Below are positions 12,282 through 21,630 of a stretch of DNA of 64,000 nt, one piece after another. The stretch's first letter is position 1. The number at the start of each line of letters is the position of its first letter. The position numbers and the translations under genes were made by a program. The stretch comes from Botrimarina colliarenosi. GTDB lineage: Bacteria > Planctomycetota > Planctomycetia > Pirellulales > Lacipirellulaceae. The stretch lies in the NCBI RefSeq assembly GCF_007859955.1, contig NZ_SJPR01000009.1, positions 62,001 to 126,000 on the forward strand, written 5' to 3'. Below the pieces are notes generated by a model. The model worked only from the letters and a program-made list of their open reading frames with translations, was not told where the DNA came from and did no database searches.

Positions 12282-14390
12282 CTACCACTGACAGCGGCGT
12301 CCAATGCATATCAAACAGCATACGGCGGCGATTGACCACGCCCCCGGCTCGGGGACGCCGGCCAGCGGCGACGTCGTAGCAGTGGCGCCGTAACGCGACG
12401 CCCAAACAAGGCGGTCGGCTTCATCGACCACGCCGTCGTTGTCGCCATCGGCGGCGAGGTTCGCAGTGGACGCCCCGACGCTGTCACGCCAGACGGTGTA
12501 GTCCGCGGCGTCAACGGCGCCGTCTTGGTTGTAGTCACCGACGAGCAGGTTCAAGACGATTGAGAGCGACTCCCCGTCGTCCGAGAGGACCGCGGAGACG
12601 GTCTCGCTCTCGCCGCCGGCGGACGCCGTGACTTGGTAGTCTCCCTTGAAGCCGCGGACCGTGGCGTCGCCCGCGGCGTCGGCCGACGTTTCGACATCGG
12701 TCCACCAGTCATTGAAGACGAGGTCGAGGTACGCCTCGCCGCTCGGCTTGATCGACCAGTCGCTGCGGAACATGGCCGCATCGGGACGCCAGTGGGCGTC
12801 CTCAAAGAATCCCCACTGGATGAAGTCATCGACCCCTTCGTGGGCAAAGACGGCCATCATGAAGTCGCTCAGGTACTGGGCCTGGAGCTCTTCATTGGTG
12901 GTGTTGAAGTCGAACTCGGTGATCTGCATGTCGAGCCCTAGCTCGGCGAATCGGTCGAAGACTTCCCAGAGCTCCTCGGGGCCAACAATGTCTCCTTCGG
13001 TAAAGTGCCCTTGAAAGCCGACCCCCGTAACCGGCGCGCCGCCGTCTTGCAGGGCCTCGACGGTGTCGTAGTACTGGTTGCGGTTGGCGCCGCGGCCCCA
13101 AGTGTTGAGGATGCCAAAGTCGTTGATGTAGAGGCCGGTCCCTGGCGCCGTGGCGGCCGCGGCTTGCTGCATCCAGGTCACCGTCGCCTGGTCGCCTTCG
13201 GAGAGCTCCCGCATCAGGTCGTTGTTGGTGCGGGTCTCGTTGATCACGTCCCAAGCGACCACCTTGCCGGCGGTGGCGGCGCCAATCTCGGCGATGTGCT
13301 GCGCGATGCGTGTCCGCACCGTCTGCTGTTCGGCGGGGGTGAGGTTATTGTCGGAGAGCATCTGGCGGATATCGGCCGGCAGGTTGTCCGTGCCGGGCCA
13401 AACCATGACATGCCCGCGGCTGTCGATGCCGTTCTGGGCGAGCCAATCGAGGGCGTTCAGGGCGCCCTGCTGCGTGAAGGACCCGCCCCACTCCCCCTCC
13501 CAGGGCTGCCATTTTAGGTTGTTCTCGAGCGTCGCGACGTTGAACAACTCGGCGGTCTTCGCCTTGTAGGTGTTGTGCTGCGGGTTGCTGTCGCGTAGCC
13601 GGTAGGCCTGGACCGCTGTGCCGAAGCCGAACTCGTGCTGCTGCATCGCAACGTGAACCGCCGCGCCGGGAACCACCGCGCCCGACAGGTCGCGGACCGT
13701 CACCGAAAGATCCGCCTTACGGTTGGCCTCAATCCGGCTGGCGGCTTCGGTGCGCCACGGAGCGTCCGACTCGGCGCCAGGATACGCGGGGGGAGGCGGG
13801 GCGTCGTTCGAGACGACAATCCGATCGAACTCAATATCGAACAGGTCGGACGACCCGAACTGCCCCAGCACCTGCCACTGGTTGACTTGCGAGAGGTTGA
13901 GGTTCCCGTAGTCGCCAAGCCCGCTGGTCGGCTGCGAAAGCGTCGTCGCCGACGTCAACGAAACCGGGACCCCGGGCGTAAGGCCCGCGACGTTAAAGTC
14001 CCACTTGCCGCTCTTGGTGGTTTCGCCGCCGGTCGACTGTTCGATGAGTTCGATCGTAAACGTGTTGACTCGGTTGCCGGCGAGCGGCGTGAAGTCGATC
14101 ACCAACCAGCTGTCTTCCCACCCACTGAAGTTGGGGGCTGAAGTGACGCCTGCCCCCCCCCAGCCGTTGATCGCATCACGGACCCGGACCGAAGTCGGAC
14201 CGATCGTCTGCGTGAAGTCGTCGAATGTGTAGTCGAAGCCGGTCCCGTTGAATTCCGACAGGACCAGGTCCGCGGCCCGCAACGAGGGAGTCGCTAGCAG
14301 GGCGAAGGTTGTCAACGCGGTCCACAGAACGGGGCTGCGGAGCGAGGCGTCGAACGCCCGGCGGGGCGACGTGAGCGCTAAGAGCAGCAT
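12282..14390 (-). CDS. Secreted GH10 endo-1,4-beta-xylanase with dockerin-like repeats and PEP-CTERM
   Basis: The 702-residue protein has a signal peptide ending near SLRAA (residue 39) and an N-terminal jelly-roll domain (about 40-195) that may bind carbohydrate. The GH10 barrel (about 215-570) has acid/base Glu385 in DVINE and nucleophile Glu492 in ITEFD. Two dockerin-like calcium loops follow ([18 protein letters not shown] and DGDNDGVVDEADRLVW), then GVPEPGAW and a short hydrophobic tail. The tail ends GRRCQW, a weak but recognisable PEP-CTERM sorting signal. It should cut xylan backbones at the cell surface or outside. It is the first gene of a minus unit with xylose isomerase, and its start faces the LacI gene across a 352-bp region with a palindromic operator candidate. 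Confidence 0.93.
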   Translation of the reverse strand: MLLLALTSPRRAFDASLRSPVLWTALTTFALLATPSLRAADLVLSEFNGTGFDYTFDDFTQTIGPTSVRVRDAINGWGGAGVTSAPNFSGWEDSWLVIDFTPLAGNRVNTFTIELIEQSTGGETTKSGKWDFNVAGLTPGVPVSLTSATTLSQPTSGLGDYGNLNLSQVNQWQVLGQFGSSDLFDIEFDRIVVSNDAPPPPAYPGAESDAPWRTEAASRIEANRKADLSVTVRDLSGAVVPGAAVHVAMQQHEFGFGTAVQAYRLRDSNPQHNTYKAKTAELFNVATLENNLKWQPWEGEWGGSFTQQGALNALDWLAQNGIDSRGHVMVWPGTDNLPADIRQMLSDNNLTPAEQQTVRTRIAQHIAEIGAATAGKVVAWDVINETRTNNDLMRELSEGDQATVTWMQQAAAATAPGTGLYINDFGILNTWGRGANRNQYYDTVEALQDGGAPVTGVGFQGHFTEGDIVGPEELWEVFDRFAELGLDMQITEFDFNTTNEELQAQYLSDFMMAVFAHEGVDDFIQWGFFEDAHWRPDAAMFRSDWSIKPSGEAYLDLVFNDWWTDVETSADAAGDATVRGFKGDYQVTASAGGESETVSAVLSDDGESLSIVLNLLVGDYNQDGAVDAADYTVWRDSVGASTANLAADGDNDGVVDEADRLVWASRYGATATTSPLAGVPEPGAWSIAAVCCLICIGRRCQW

Positions 14391-14521
14391 GGCGAAGAGG
14401 AGCGATTACGTAGGCAAGAAGAGATTGGTGAGGGGCGGCCCCTCCCAAGACGGCCTCGGACTTACTGTAGGCGAATGCGACAGGACTAGCCGGGGACGCG
14501 ACGCACGAATCCTGACATAAA

Positions 14522-14537
14522 TTGACACCGCTGTCAA
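14522..14537. promoter_or_regulatory. Palindromic operator candidate (LacI-type)
   Basis: TTGACACCGCTGTCAA has perfect 6-bp arms TTGACA/TGTCAA around a 4-bp centre, the size and symmetry usual for LacI-family operators. It lies in the 14391-14742 divergent region, 132 bp from the xylanase ATG and about 200 bp from the lacI-type ATG. On the minus strand the TTGACA arm can also serve as a -35 box for the xylanase gene, which would place repressor binding over RNA polymerase. The rest of this region shows no gene. The assignment is by symmetry and position only. Confidence 0.55.
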
Positions 14538-14554
14538 AAAGGCCGAAACTTTTG

Positions 14555-14583
14555 TTGACAACGGAAGGTGCGCGTCATAGCTT
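14555..14583 (+). promoter_or_regulatory. Possible promoter of the LacI-type regulator
   Basis: TTGACA (14555-14560) and TAGCTT (14578-14583) are spaced by 17 bp, pointing toward the regulator gene. The -35 box is perfect and the -10 box is weak. It lies 18 bp downstream of the palindromic operator candidate, so autoregulation is possible. Confidence 0.35.
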
Positions 14584-14742
14584 GAGCGTTAGCGTTGGAA
14601 GGGATGCCGAGTCTGCCGAGGCCAAACTCGCCTCCATCATCGCTCAACCTCGTCCCAATGGAATCCGCTGTCACGTACCGACAGCGCTACCACTTAGTTC
14701 TTGCCACAGCGGCCCTTCACTCAGCTGCTTGGTCCACTGTCT

Positions 14743-15741
14743 ATGGCTGTCACGATCGATCAGATCGCCGAACAAGCGGGCGTCTCCGCCTCGACCGTCG
14801 CTCGCGTACTCCGCGGCGACGTGAAGGGCGTTCAAGAACGCAGCGCGCGGAAGTCACGTGAAATCCTGCGGATCTCTGCCGAACTCGGCTACCAGCCCAA
14901 CTGGCGCGCCCGCGCTCTCTCACGGGGGAAGACTCACACGATCGGACTCCTCTACTCCAACCCGCGGTGGATCTTCGAAGACCCGATGAACGAGATCGCA
15001 ACCTCGTTCACGGAGACCCTTCAGGAAGAGAACTACGACATTCGCCTGGTCCCCGTCACCGAGACCAGCGACTGGAAAGAACTGGTGCTCGGCGGCGCCG
15101 TCGATGGCCTGGCGTTCCTGCTGCACGTGCCCGAACCGGCCCAGGCGATCGTCCTCGAGGGGCGGCTTCCCACCATCCTGATGGGCGAAAAGTTCGGCGG
15201 CCTGCAGCACGTGGTGACCGACGACATCTCCGGTGGCCGCTTGGCCGCGCGGCATCTGCTGGGCCTGGGCCACAAGCGGATCGCGCTCTACGTGAACGAG
15301 ACGATCCGCGATCACGTGAGCGTCCACGAGCGGCGCCAAGGCTTCGAGCAGGCCATGCGTGAGGCGGGCTACGACAGCAAAGCCGAGGTCTGGCGCTGCA
15401 ACGTGGACGACGTGATGCAGCGGCTCCTCGCGAGAGACGCCCCCACCGCGATCATCTGCTACTGCCACGTCGAGGCCTTGGAACTGATGCACGCCTGCTG
15501 GTCGCATGGCGTCTCGGTCCCGACCGACCTCAGCCTGATCGCCTTTAACGACATCGCGGCGACGCGGTACACGACCCCGCCGCTAACGGTCATCCGGTTC
15601 GACACGGCCGAGCTTGGCGCCATCGGCGCCAGACGCCTCGCCGCCCGGATCGCTTCGCCCGAAGAAGCGACGGACGAGAACACCGTGGTCCGTCAGCAAC
15701 TCGTACTCCGCGGCACGACGGCCCCCCCGACAAAGCGGTAA
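14743..15741 (+). CDS. LacI-family transcriptional regulator
   Basis: This 332-residue repressor-type regulator opens with a LacI helix-turn-helix (TIDQIAEQAGVSASTVARVLRGD) and hinge region (residues 2-60). A periplasmic-binding-protein-like sensor domain follows (HTIGLLYSNP, GLGHKRIALYVNE, DLSLIAFNDIAATRYTTPPLTVIRF). I chose the ATG at 14743, which starts right at the HTH, over an upstream TTG at 14701 that would add 14 residues not typical of the family. It is divergent from the xylanase/xylA unit and heads the plus-strand PEP-CTERM/DUF1559/transporter/GH10/GH3 series. It probably controls xylan or xylo-oligosaccharide use in response to a sugar ligand. Confidence 0.92.
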   Translation: MAVTIDQIAEQAGVSASTVARVLRGDVKGVQERSARKSREILRISAELGYQPNWRARALSRGKTHTIGLLYSNPRWIFEDPMNEIATSFTETLQEENYDIRLVPVTETSDWKELVLGGAVDGLAFLLHVPEPAQAIVLEGRLPTILMGEKFGGLQHVVTDDISGGRLAARHLLGLGHKRIALYVNETIRDHVSVHERRQGFEQAMREAGYDSKAEVWRCNVDDVMQRLLARDAPTAIICYCHVEALELMHACWSHGVSVPTDLSLIAFNDIAATRYTTPPLTVIRFDTAELGAIGARRLAARIASPEEATDENTVVRQQLVLRGTTAPPTKR

Positions 15742-15932
15742 CAACAGCTGTTTTTCTTCCGGCTATTTCACACTTTTCCAACCCCCAGCCCGACGACGTT
15801 TTTGCGGCTTCTTCCGGCTGGTCATCCGACTCCGCCCAGCAAAGATACTTAGTGCCGGCGACGCGACTGGTTGCGGGTCGCCGGCTCTCCTTTTCAACGC
15901 TTCTTATCACCCCCCCGACGCGGAGACTCGCC

Positions 15933-17327
15933 ATGTCTGATGGCTCTACACGCAGAGTGCTCGCTGCGCTGTTCGGCTTGTTCTTGACGACGGGAGCCTC
16001 GCTTGGCGCCACCTTCGCCACGCTCGACGTCCCGAGGTTTCAGTCGAACGGGTTCCGCTTCGGCGACTTTGCCGACAACTTCTTTGGCAACTTCGACGTC
16101 AGCAACGGCTACTTCGGCCTCGACTTGACCGAGGACGTCGATATCACCGACCCCTCGGCCGGGTTGTTTGGCGGCGTTGGTTCCGACATTTCCACCGACT
16201 TTGACGCGATGACGACACAACTCGAAATCCGCGTGCGGGTTGGATCCCTCAACGAGGCGACCAACTTCCGCGTCGTCCTGGCGGACAACGACGGCGAAGG
16301 CGTCGGCGACGAGTTCCAGTTCTATATCGACATCGCTAGCGTTACCCCGGGCGAATTCGTCACGATCATTCAGCCCCTCACCAATCCAGGCCCCGTCTTC
16401 GTGCAACCTGGATTTGAACTGAACCCAGGCGACACGATCCAGAACTACGGTCTGACCCAGATGCAGATTCAGAGTGAGTATGGCGGCACCGCCCGCCTTC
16501 AGGTCGACATTGAAAGTGTCAAGCTGGTTGACCCCGAAGCGCCTGAGAACCCCTTGCTCATCGAGTTGACGCCCGCCACCTACGCCACTCAGGGGCAGAC
16601 CTTCACGTTCGGTAGTTTCAGCGACGCGGGGGTCGTCGATCAGACCAGCGGCAATTTCATCATCGACACGACTCAGAGCGCGACACCGGCCGGCACGGGC
16701 GGTATTGGCTTCAACGGGTTGAACATCGCGTTCGACGCCACCCAGTACCAGATCGAGGTCGAGGCGAAGCTCATGCCGAACAACACGGCCGACAGCTTCA
16801 ATCTGATTATGGGCGACGTCGACGGTGACGACAGCGGTCCCGAGTTGGGCAGCGATGACTACATCTTCACGGTCCCGACTTCGGAGTTCAACACCACCGA
16901 CTTCACCACCTTCACGCTGCCGCTCGGCACGGGGAGTGAGTCGGAGAGGGTCAACACGTTCGATTTCGTCAACGGCGGCGACGGCCTGCAGAACTTCGGC
17001 CTGACCCAACTCCAGATCCAAGCCAACGCCGACTTCACCAACAGCGGCCTGGGGATCGAGATCGTTCGCTTCTCGATCGTGAGGATCCCCGAGCTCGAAG
17101 GGGACTACAACGGCGACGGCATGGTCGACGCCGCTGATTACACCGTCTGGCGTGACGGCGACTCGGCCGACAGCACGCAGGCGGGCTACGACCTCTGGGC
17201 TGCCAACTACGGCGCGACGCCCGGCAGCGGCCCCGCCGAGGGCGCCACGGCGGCGGTCCCCGAGCCGACCACGCTGGTGGCGTTGTTGCTGGGACTAGCG
17301 ACCATCGGCGTCGCCCGGCGGCGCTGA
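15933..17327 (+). CDS. PEP-CTERM surface protein with dockerin-like repeat
   Basis: This 464-residue secreted protein has a signal peptide (VLAALFGLFLTTGASLGATF). It has two copies of a beta-sandwich module, shown by paired phrases such as LQIRVRV/IEVEAKL, LADNDGEG/MGDVDGDD and LTQMQIQ/LTQLQIQ. A dockerin-like segment [18 protein letters not shown] follows, paired with YDLWAANYG, then AVPEPTT, a hydrophobic helix and a terminal ARRR. The enzymatic role is unknown; the twin modules may bind glycan. An upstream GTG-type start at 15852 would add 27 residues before the signal peptide and is less likely. It is followed by the pseudopilin and lipoprotein genes, a grouping that recurs elsewhere in the window. 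Confidence 0.88.
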   Translation: MSDGSTRRVLAALFGLFLTTGASLGATFATLDVPRFQSNGFRFGDFADNFFGNFDVSNGYFGLDLTEDVDITDPSAGLFGGVGSDISTDFDAMTTQLEIRVRVGSLNEATNFRVVLADNDGEGVGDEFQFYIDIASVTPGEFVTIIQPLTNPGPVFVQPGFELNPGDTIQNYGLTQMQIQSEYGGTARLQVDIESVKLVDPEAPENPLLIELTPATYATQGQTFTFGSFSDAGVVDQTSGNFIIDTTQSATPAGTGGIGFNGLNIAFDATQYQIEVEAKLMPNNTADSFNLIMGDVDGDDSGPELGSDDYIFTVPTSEFNTTDFTTFTLPLGTGSESERVNTFDFVNGGDGLQNFGLTQLQIQANADFTNSGLGIEIVRFSIVRIPELEGDYNGDGMVDAADYTVWRDGDSADSTQAGYDLWAANYGATPGSGPAEGATAAVPEPTTLVALLLGLATIGVARRR

Positions 17328-17405
17328 TTTTAGATTCTGCGGGGTGCCCCCCCGGCGGCAGGCCTATCCTCTTCCTAACCGTCTGAGTGCAAACGGACTG
17401 GAGCC

Positions 17406-18524
17406 ATGTCAGTAATCCATAAGAGCCGCGGGTTCACCCTCGTCGAGCTGCTGGTCGTGATCGCGATCATCGGCATCTTGGTCGCCCTGCTGCTGCCGGC
17501 GGTTCAGGCGGCGCGGGAGTCGGCCCGGCGGATGCAGTGTGTCTCCAACATGAAGAACATCGCCTTGGCGGCGATCAACTATCACGATCAGAACGGGCAC
17601 TTCCCGGTCGATGAGAGTTACTACGATGGCGGCGACCGCGGCGCCAATCAGAACAATGTCCAAATTGTCGATCTAGGCGTGCCGAGTATTATCCGATGGC
17701 AGGATCGACTTCAGGTCAATTACCCTAGCGACGGCCTCGACGGAGGGGGGTGGATAGCTCGGGTATTGCCATTCATTGAAGAGTCGGCTCTTTACGACCA
17801 ATTCGACTTGCCTGACACCGGCCTGAATGGGGATTGGAACCGTGTCGGTGGTAGAAATCTCGGCATGAATAACACCTTGGATCTTAACTCCACGTTTACT
17901 AAGGCGCTTGGGCAACAGCCTGCCGTACTTGCTTGCCCCTCTGATCCTAAAGCGGGCCCTGCCGTGGGCGAACAGTACCCTTATAATACTGGAACTGAGG
18001 CGCCAAAGGGTTCGCAAGTTCTTGTGGCGACGACCAGCTACAAAGGCAACGCCGGCGATGGTGTCTACGAAAACGAACCGACCCCCTTGGCCGACTGGAG
18101 TTACACGCCTCGGTTCTCTTGCTACGAAGGTGACAAGTGCGTCGGCGTCTTCTGGCGAGCTACGTACATTAGCGGCGGGGTCAAGATGCAGAGCATCACC
18201 GACGGCACCAGCCAGACCTTCTTGTTCGGTGAGACCTCCCCGGTCGACGGTAACAGCGCCGCTTGGTCGAGCGACGGCGACTGGGCCGTCACGTCGATCG
18301 AGATCAACTTCGACTATCTGAGCGACGGCGCCTGCATCGACGCTACCGGCCAGTCCAATCCGGGCCAGTGCTGGGGCTTGATGCGAGGTTTCCGCAGCCT
18401 CCATCCTGGCGGCGTCAACTTCGCGAAGTGCGACGGCTCGGTCGCCTTCGTCTCTGAAGGGATCGAACACCGCGTGTACCGGGCTGTTTCCACTCGTCAG
18501 GGTGGCGAGGTCATCCGTGAGTAA
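17406..18524 (+). CDS. DUF1559 type II pseudopilin-like protein
   Basis: The 372-residue protein begins with a short basic leader and the prepilin motif [34 protein letters not shown], cleaved after Gly and methylated at Phe in pilins. The long DUF1559 domain contains YKGNAGDG and TDGTSQTFLFGE. It ends with the family's HPGGVNFAKCDGSV (H-x9-DG) motif near the C-terminus. DUF1559 proteins are greatly expanded in Planctomycetes and their job is not established; a role in surface pseudopilus or fibre assembly is inferred from the N-terminus. It lies 78 bp after a PEP-CTERM gene and 71 bp before a small lipoprotein gene, probably in one transcript. Confidence 0.93.
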   Translation: MSVIHKSRGFTLVELLVVIAIIGILVALLLPAVQAARESARRMQCVSNMKNIALAAINYHDQNGHFPVDESYYDGGDRGANQNNVQIVDLGVPSIIRWQDRLQVNYPSDGLDGGGWIARVLPFIEESALYDQFDLPDTGLNGDWNRVGGRNLGMNNTLDLNSTFTKALGQQPAVLACPSDPKAGPAVGEQYPYNTGTEAPKGSQVLVATTSYKGNAGDGVYENEPTPLADWSYTPRFSCYEGDKCVGVFWRATYISGGVKMQSITDGTSQTFLFGETSPVDGNSAAWSSDGDWAVTSIEINFDYLSDGACIDATGQSNPGQCWGLMRGFRSLHPGGVNFAKCDGSVAFVSEGIEHRVYRAVSTRQGGEVIRE

Positions 18525-18595
18525 GCGCCGTCGCCGGGCGTGATCGAAACGCGGCTCTTGGTCAACGATCTTTACTCAGAACCAACGTCCCTAAG

Positions 18596-19024
18596 ATGGC
18601 CCCGAAGATGGCTTTCAAGAACTGCTGGCTCGCTATGCTGATGCTGCCGTTGTGCATAGCTTGTAGCCGCAGCCCGTTTGACGCGGACGTCGCCGGGACG
18701 ATCACACTCGACGGGTCGCCGGTGGCGCCCGGGGTAGTGATCTTCTCGCCGATGGAGCGTGGTAAAAACTCCTCGCGCGGTATGATCGACGCCCAAGGGG
18801 GGTACCACTTGGTGACGCAGCACGAACGGGGCGTCCATCCCGGTGAGTATCAGGTGGCGGTCCTCGTCTACGAGAAGGGCGACCCGCCGGGTCCCGGCGA
18901 GCGGGCCCCCGCCAACCTGCCGGCGCTGGTGCCCGAGAAGTACCTCGACGTAAAAACCTCTGAGCTGACCTTCGACGTGGCGCCGGGGCGCAACACGATC
19001 GACATTGAACTGACATCCAACTGA
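18596..19024 (+). CDS. Small transthyretin-like lipoprotein
   Basis: This 142-residue protein has a lipoprotein signal peptide ending LPLCIACSRS, with the second Cys (in CIAC) the likely lipidated residue. The rest is a single beta-sandwich (VAGTITLDGSPVAPGVVIFSPM, GMIDAQGGYHL, HPGEYQVAVLVYE) of the carboxypeptidase-regulatory/transthyretin-like type. It follows DUF1559, and a similar lipoprotein accompanies the DUF1559 gene at 31939-33051, so the two products probably act together at the membrane. No catalytic residues are evident. Confidence 0.85.
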   Translation: MAPKMAFKNCWLAMLMLPLCIACSRSPFDADVAGTITLDGSPVAPGVVIFSPMERGKNSSRGMIDAQGGYHLVTQHERGVHPGEYQVAVLVYEKGDPPGPGERAPANLPALVPEKYLDVKTSELTFDVAPGRNTIDIELTSN

Positions 19025-19052
19025 CAGCGGCGGCAGCCGTTGATCGCTCTGC

Positions 19053-20429
19053 ATGACGACCGAGAAGACACGACTGCCGCTCTCCGAGAAGATCGGCTAC
19101 GGCCTTGGCGATTGCGCCGCGAACTTCGTCTTCCAGACGCAGCTCATCTTTTTGACGAACTTCTACACCGACGTGCTAGGCGTTGCCGCCACGGCGGTCG
19201 GGTGGATGTTCCTCTTCTCGCGGCTGTTCGACGCGGTCAACGACCCGCTGATGGGCGCCCTCGCCGATCGCACGAACACCCGCTGGGGAAAGTTCCGTCC
19301 CTGGCTGCTGTGGACGGCGATCCCGTTCGCGGTCTGCTTCGTGCTCGCCTACACGACGCCCGACCTCGACGCCCGCGGAAAAATCATCTGGGCGTACGTG
19401 ACGTACAACCTGTTGATGATCGCCTACACGGCCAACAACATCCCCTACGCCTCGCTCTCGGGGGTGATGACGCCCGACCCGGTGGAACGGACGAGCCTGA
19501 TGTCGTGGCGGTTCTTGTTGGCGATGACGGCCGCCTTCTTCGTGCAGACCTACACGCTCGACCTTGTGGAGTACTTCGGGCAAGGTGACGTCGCCACGGG
19601 CTATCAGCTAACGATGGCGATGTGGGCCGCGATTGCGACCCTCTTCTTCGTGATCACCTTCGTGACCACGAAGGAACGGGTCCAGCCGCCGCCGAGCCAG
19701 AAGTCGTCAATTGTCGCCGACATGGCGGGCCTCGTGGGCAATCGTTCGTGGGTTGTCCTGTCAGTGGCGACGCTCTTCTACTTCATTTACCTTTCGATGC
19801 GCGGCAGTATTGGACTCTACTACTTCAAGTATCTCGTGCAGCGAGAGGACCTCTTTGGCTGGTTCAACGGCCTCGGATTGCTCGCGTCGTTGGTGGGTAT
19901 CCTGCTATCGAAGCCACTCTCGATTCGCTACGGCAAGCTGGCCGTCTTCAAGGTCAGCTTGTTGCTCACGGTGGCGTGTACCTGTGCATTCTATTGGCTG
20001 CCGACATCGGCTCCAGCGTCGCTGATCGCGATGCAGTGTCTGCTACAGTTCGTTTACGGGGTGGGCATCCCGCTGCTGTGGGCAATGATCGCCGACGTGG
20101 CGGACTTGTCGGAGCTCCGCACCGGGCGGCGAGCGACCGCGATGACGTTCGCCGCCACAGTTTTCGCGCTCAAGCTAGGATTGAGCATAGGCGGCGCACT
20201 CTCCTTATGGTTGCTGTCGGAGTACGGTTACGTCGCGAACGTCGAACAGACGGCCCAGTCGCTGGAGGGGATCCGATTGATGATGAGTCTGTTCCCCGCA
20301 TTGGCGTTCGTCGTCGCCTGGGCGGTATTATGGTTCTACGAGATCGACCGCGACACCGAGTTCTCCCTGAACGACCAACTCGCGGCCCGCCGAGACGAAG
20401 AGCGTGGCCTAACGCCGTCCCTACCTTGA
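19053..20429 (+). CDS. GPH-family sugar:cation symporter
   Basis: This 458-residue membrane protein of the glycoside-pentoside-hexuronide (GPH) branch of MFS carries the family signature FDAVNDPLMGALADRTNTRWGKFRPW and about twelve hydrophobic segments. Its relatives (XynB/YicJ/XylP-like) import xylosides or oligosaccharides with H+ or Na+. It sits 28 bp after the lipoprotein gene and 7 bp before a GH10 xylanase gene, with GH3 following, so xylo-oligosaccharides or xylose are the likely cargo. The exact substrate cannot be read from sequence. Confidence 0.92.
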   Translation: MTTEKTRLPLSEKIGYGLGDCAANFVFQTQLIFLTNFYTDVLGVAATAVGWMFLFSRLFDAVNDPLMGALADRTNTRWGKFRPWLLWTAIPFAVCFVLAYTTPDLDARGKIIWAYVTYNLLMIAYTANNIPYASLSGVMTPDPVERTSLMSWRFLLAMTAAFFVQTYTLDLVEYFGQGDVATGYQLTMAMWAAIATLFFVITFVTTKERVQPPPSQKSSIVADMAGLVGNRSWVVLSVATLFYFIYLSMRGSIGLYYFKYLVQREDLFGWFNGLGLLASLVGILLSKPLSIRYGKLAVFKVSLLLTVACTCAFYWLPTSAPASLIAMQCLLQFVYGVGIPLLWAMIADVADLSELRTGRRATAMTFAATVFALKLGLSIGGALSLWLLSEYGYVANVEQTAQSLEGIRLMMSLFPALAFVVAWAVLWFYEIDRDTEFSLNDQLAARRDEERGLTPSLP

Positions 20430-20436
20430 GCAAGCC

Positions 20437-21570
20437 ATGACACACCACCCCGTTACTACCGCCCTCGCCGTCTTGAGCGCCCTCGTCGCTTGTGGGCCAG
20501 CGATCGGCGATGAGCCTGTCGGTTCGCTCGCCAAGGCGTTCGCCGGCAAGTACCGCATCGGCGTCGCGATTTCCACCGGACTGGTGACGAACCCCCGTCC
20601 GGCCGCCGACGCTCTCATCCGTCATCAGTTCAACTCGGCGACACCCGAGAACTTGCTGAAGTGGGAGAACGTGCATCCCGACAAGGACCGGTACGATTTC
20701 GGCCCAGCGGACCGCTTCGTCGCCTTCGGCAAGGAGAACGACCTGTTCTTGGTCGGTCACACGCTCGTGTGGCACAGCCAAACGCCCGCCTGGGTGTTCG
20801 AGTCGGCGCCCGGCGTGCCGGCGACGCGGGAGCAACTGCTGACGACGATGCGCGACCACATCTACAACGTGGCCGGTCGGTACGCCGGCCAAATCGGCGG
20901 CTGGGACGTGGTGAACGAAGCGCTGAACGACGACGGCACGCTCCGCGATTCACCGTGGCGCCGGATTATTGGCGACGATTACCTCGAGTTCGCCTTCAAG
21001 TACGCCCAAGAGGCCGACCCCGCCGCCGAGCTCTACTACAACGACTACAGCATGCACCTCGCGGCCAAGCGCGACGGCGCGGTCCGTTTGGTGGACAAGC
21101 TGAAGCAGGCCGGCTGCCGCGTTGACGCGATCGGCATGCAGTCGCATTACGGGATGGGCCATCCGCAAGCCAGCGAGGTCGAGGCGTCGATCGAGGCGCT
21201 CGCCGAGGCCGCCGGTAAGGTGGCGATCACGGAGCTCGACATCAACGTGCTGCCGTGGCCCTCCAACATCGCCGGCGCCGATGTCGGCCAGTCGGCCGCC
21301 GCGTCGCCCCGGCTCAATCCGTACCGCGACGGATTGCCGGCCGCCAAACAGGCGGAACTCGCGGAACGCTACGCGATGTTCTTCCGGCTGTACAATCACC
21401 ACGCCGACGTGATCGACCGTGTCACGTTTTGGGGCCTCGACGATGGCCGCTCGTGGCACAACGGCTGGCCGGTCCGTGGTCGGACCGCGCACTCGCTGCT
21501 GTTTGACCGATCGCTGGCGCCGAAGCCGGCCTTCGACGCGGTCCTGCGGACGGCGACCGAAACGCCCTGA
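20437..21570 (+). CDS. GH10 endo-1,4-beta-xylanase, probable lipoprotein
   Basis: This compact 377-residue GH10 enzyme has acid/base Glu161 (WDVVNEAL) and nucleophile Glu266 (ITELDIN), plus the substrate motifs NLLKWENVHP and GHTLVWHSQTP. The leader contains SALVAC, a good lipobox with Cys19, so the enzyme is probably tethered to a membrane, unlike the PEP-CTERM GH10 at 12282-14390. It should hydrolyse xylan or shorter xylo-oligomers. It is 7 bp behind the GPH transporter gene and 60 bp ahead of GH3. Confidence 0.95.
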   Translation: MTHHPVTTALAVLSALVACGPAIGDEPVGSLAKAFAGKYRIGVAISTGLVTNPRPAADALIRHQFNSATPENLLKWENVHPDKDRYDFGPADRFVAFGKENDLFLVGHTLVWHSQTPAWVFESAPGVPATREQLLTTMRDHIYNVAGRYAGQIGGWDVVNEALNDDGTLRDSPWRRIIGDDYLEFAFKYAQEADPAAELYYNDYSMHLAAKRDGAVRLVDKLKQAGCRVDAIGMQSHYGMGHPQASEVEASIEALAEAAGKVAITELDINVLPWPSNIAGADVGQSAAASPRLNPYRDGLPAAKQAELAERYAMFFRLYNHHADVIDRVTFWGLDDGRSWHNGWPVRGRTAHSLLFDRSLAPKPAFDAVLRTATETP

Positions 21571-21630
21571 GACAATAATCCAACTGACCGAAGTCTTGTT
21601 CTTTCTCAACACCGATACGACCTGAAGCCG

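Noticed and set aside
15894-17021. 375-codon minus-strand frame opposite the PEP-CTERM gene
   Set aside because: Shadow of a gene with signal peptide, dockerin-like loop and PEP-CTERM tail on plus.
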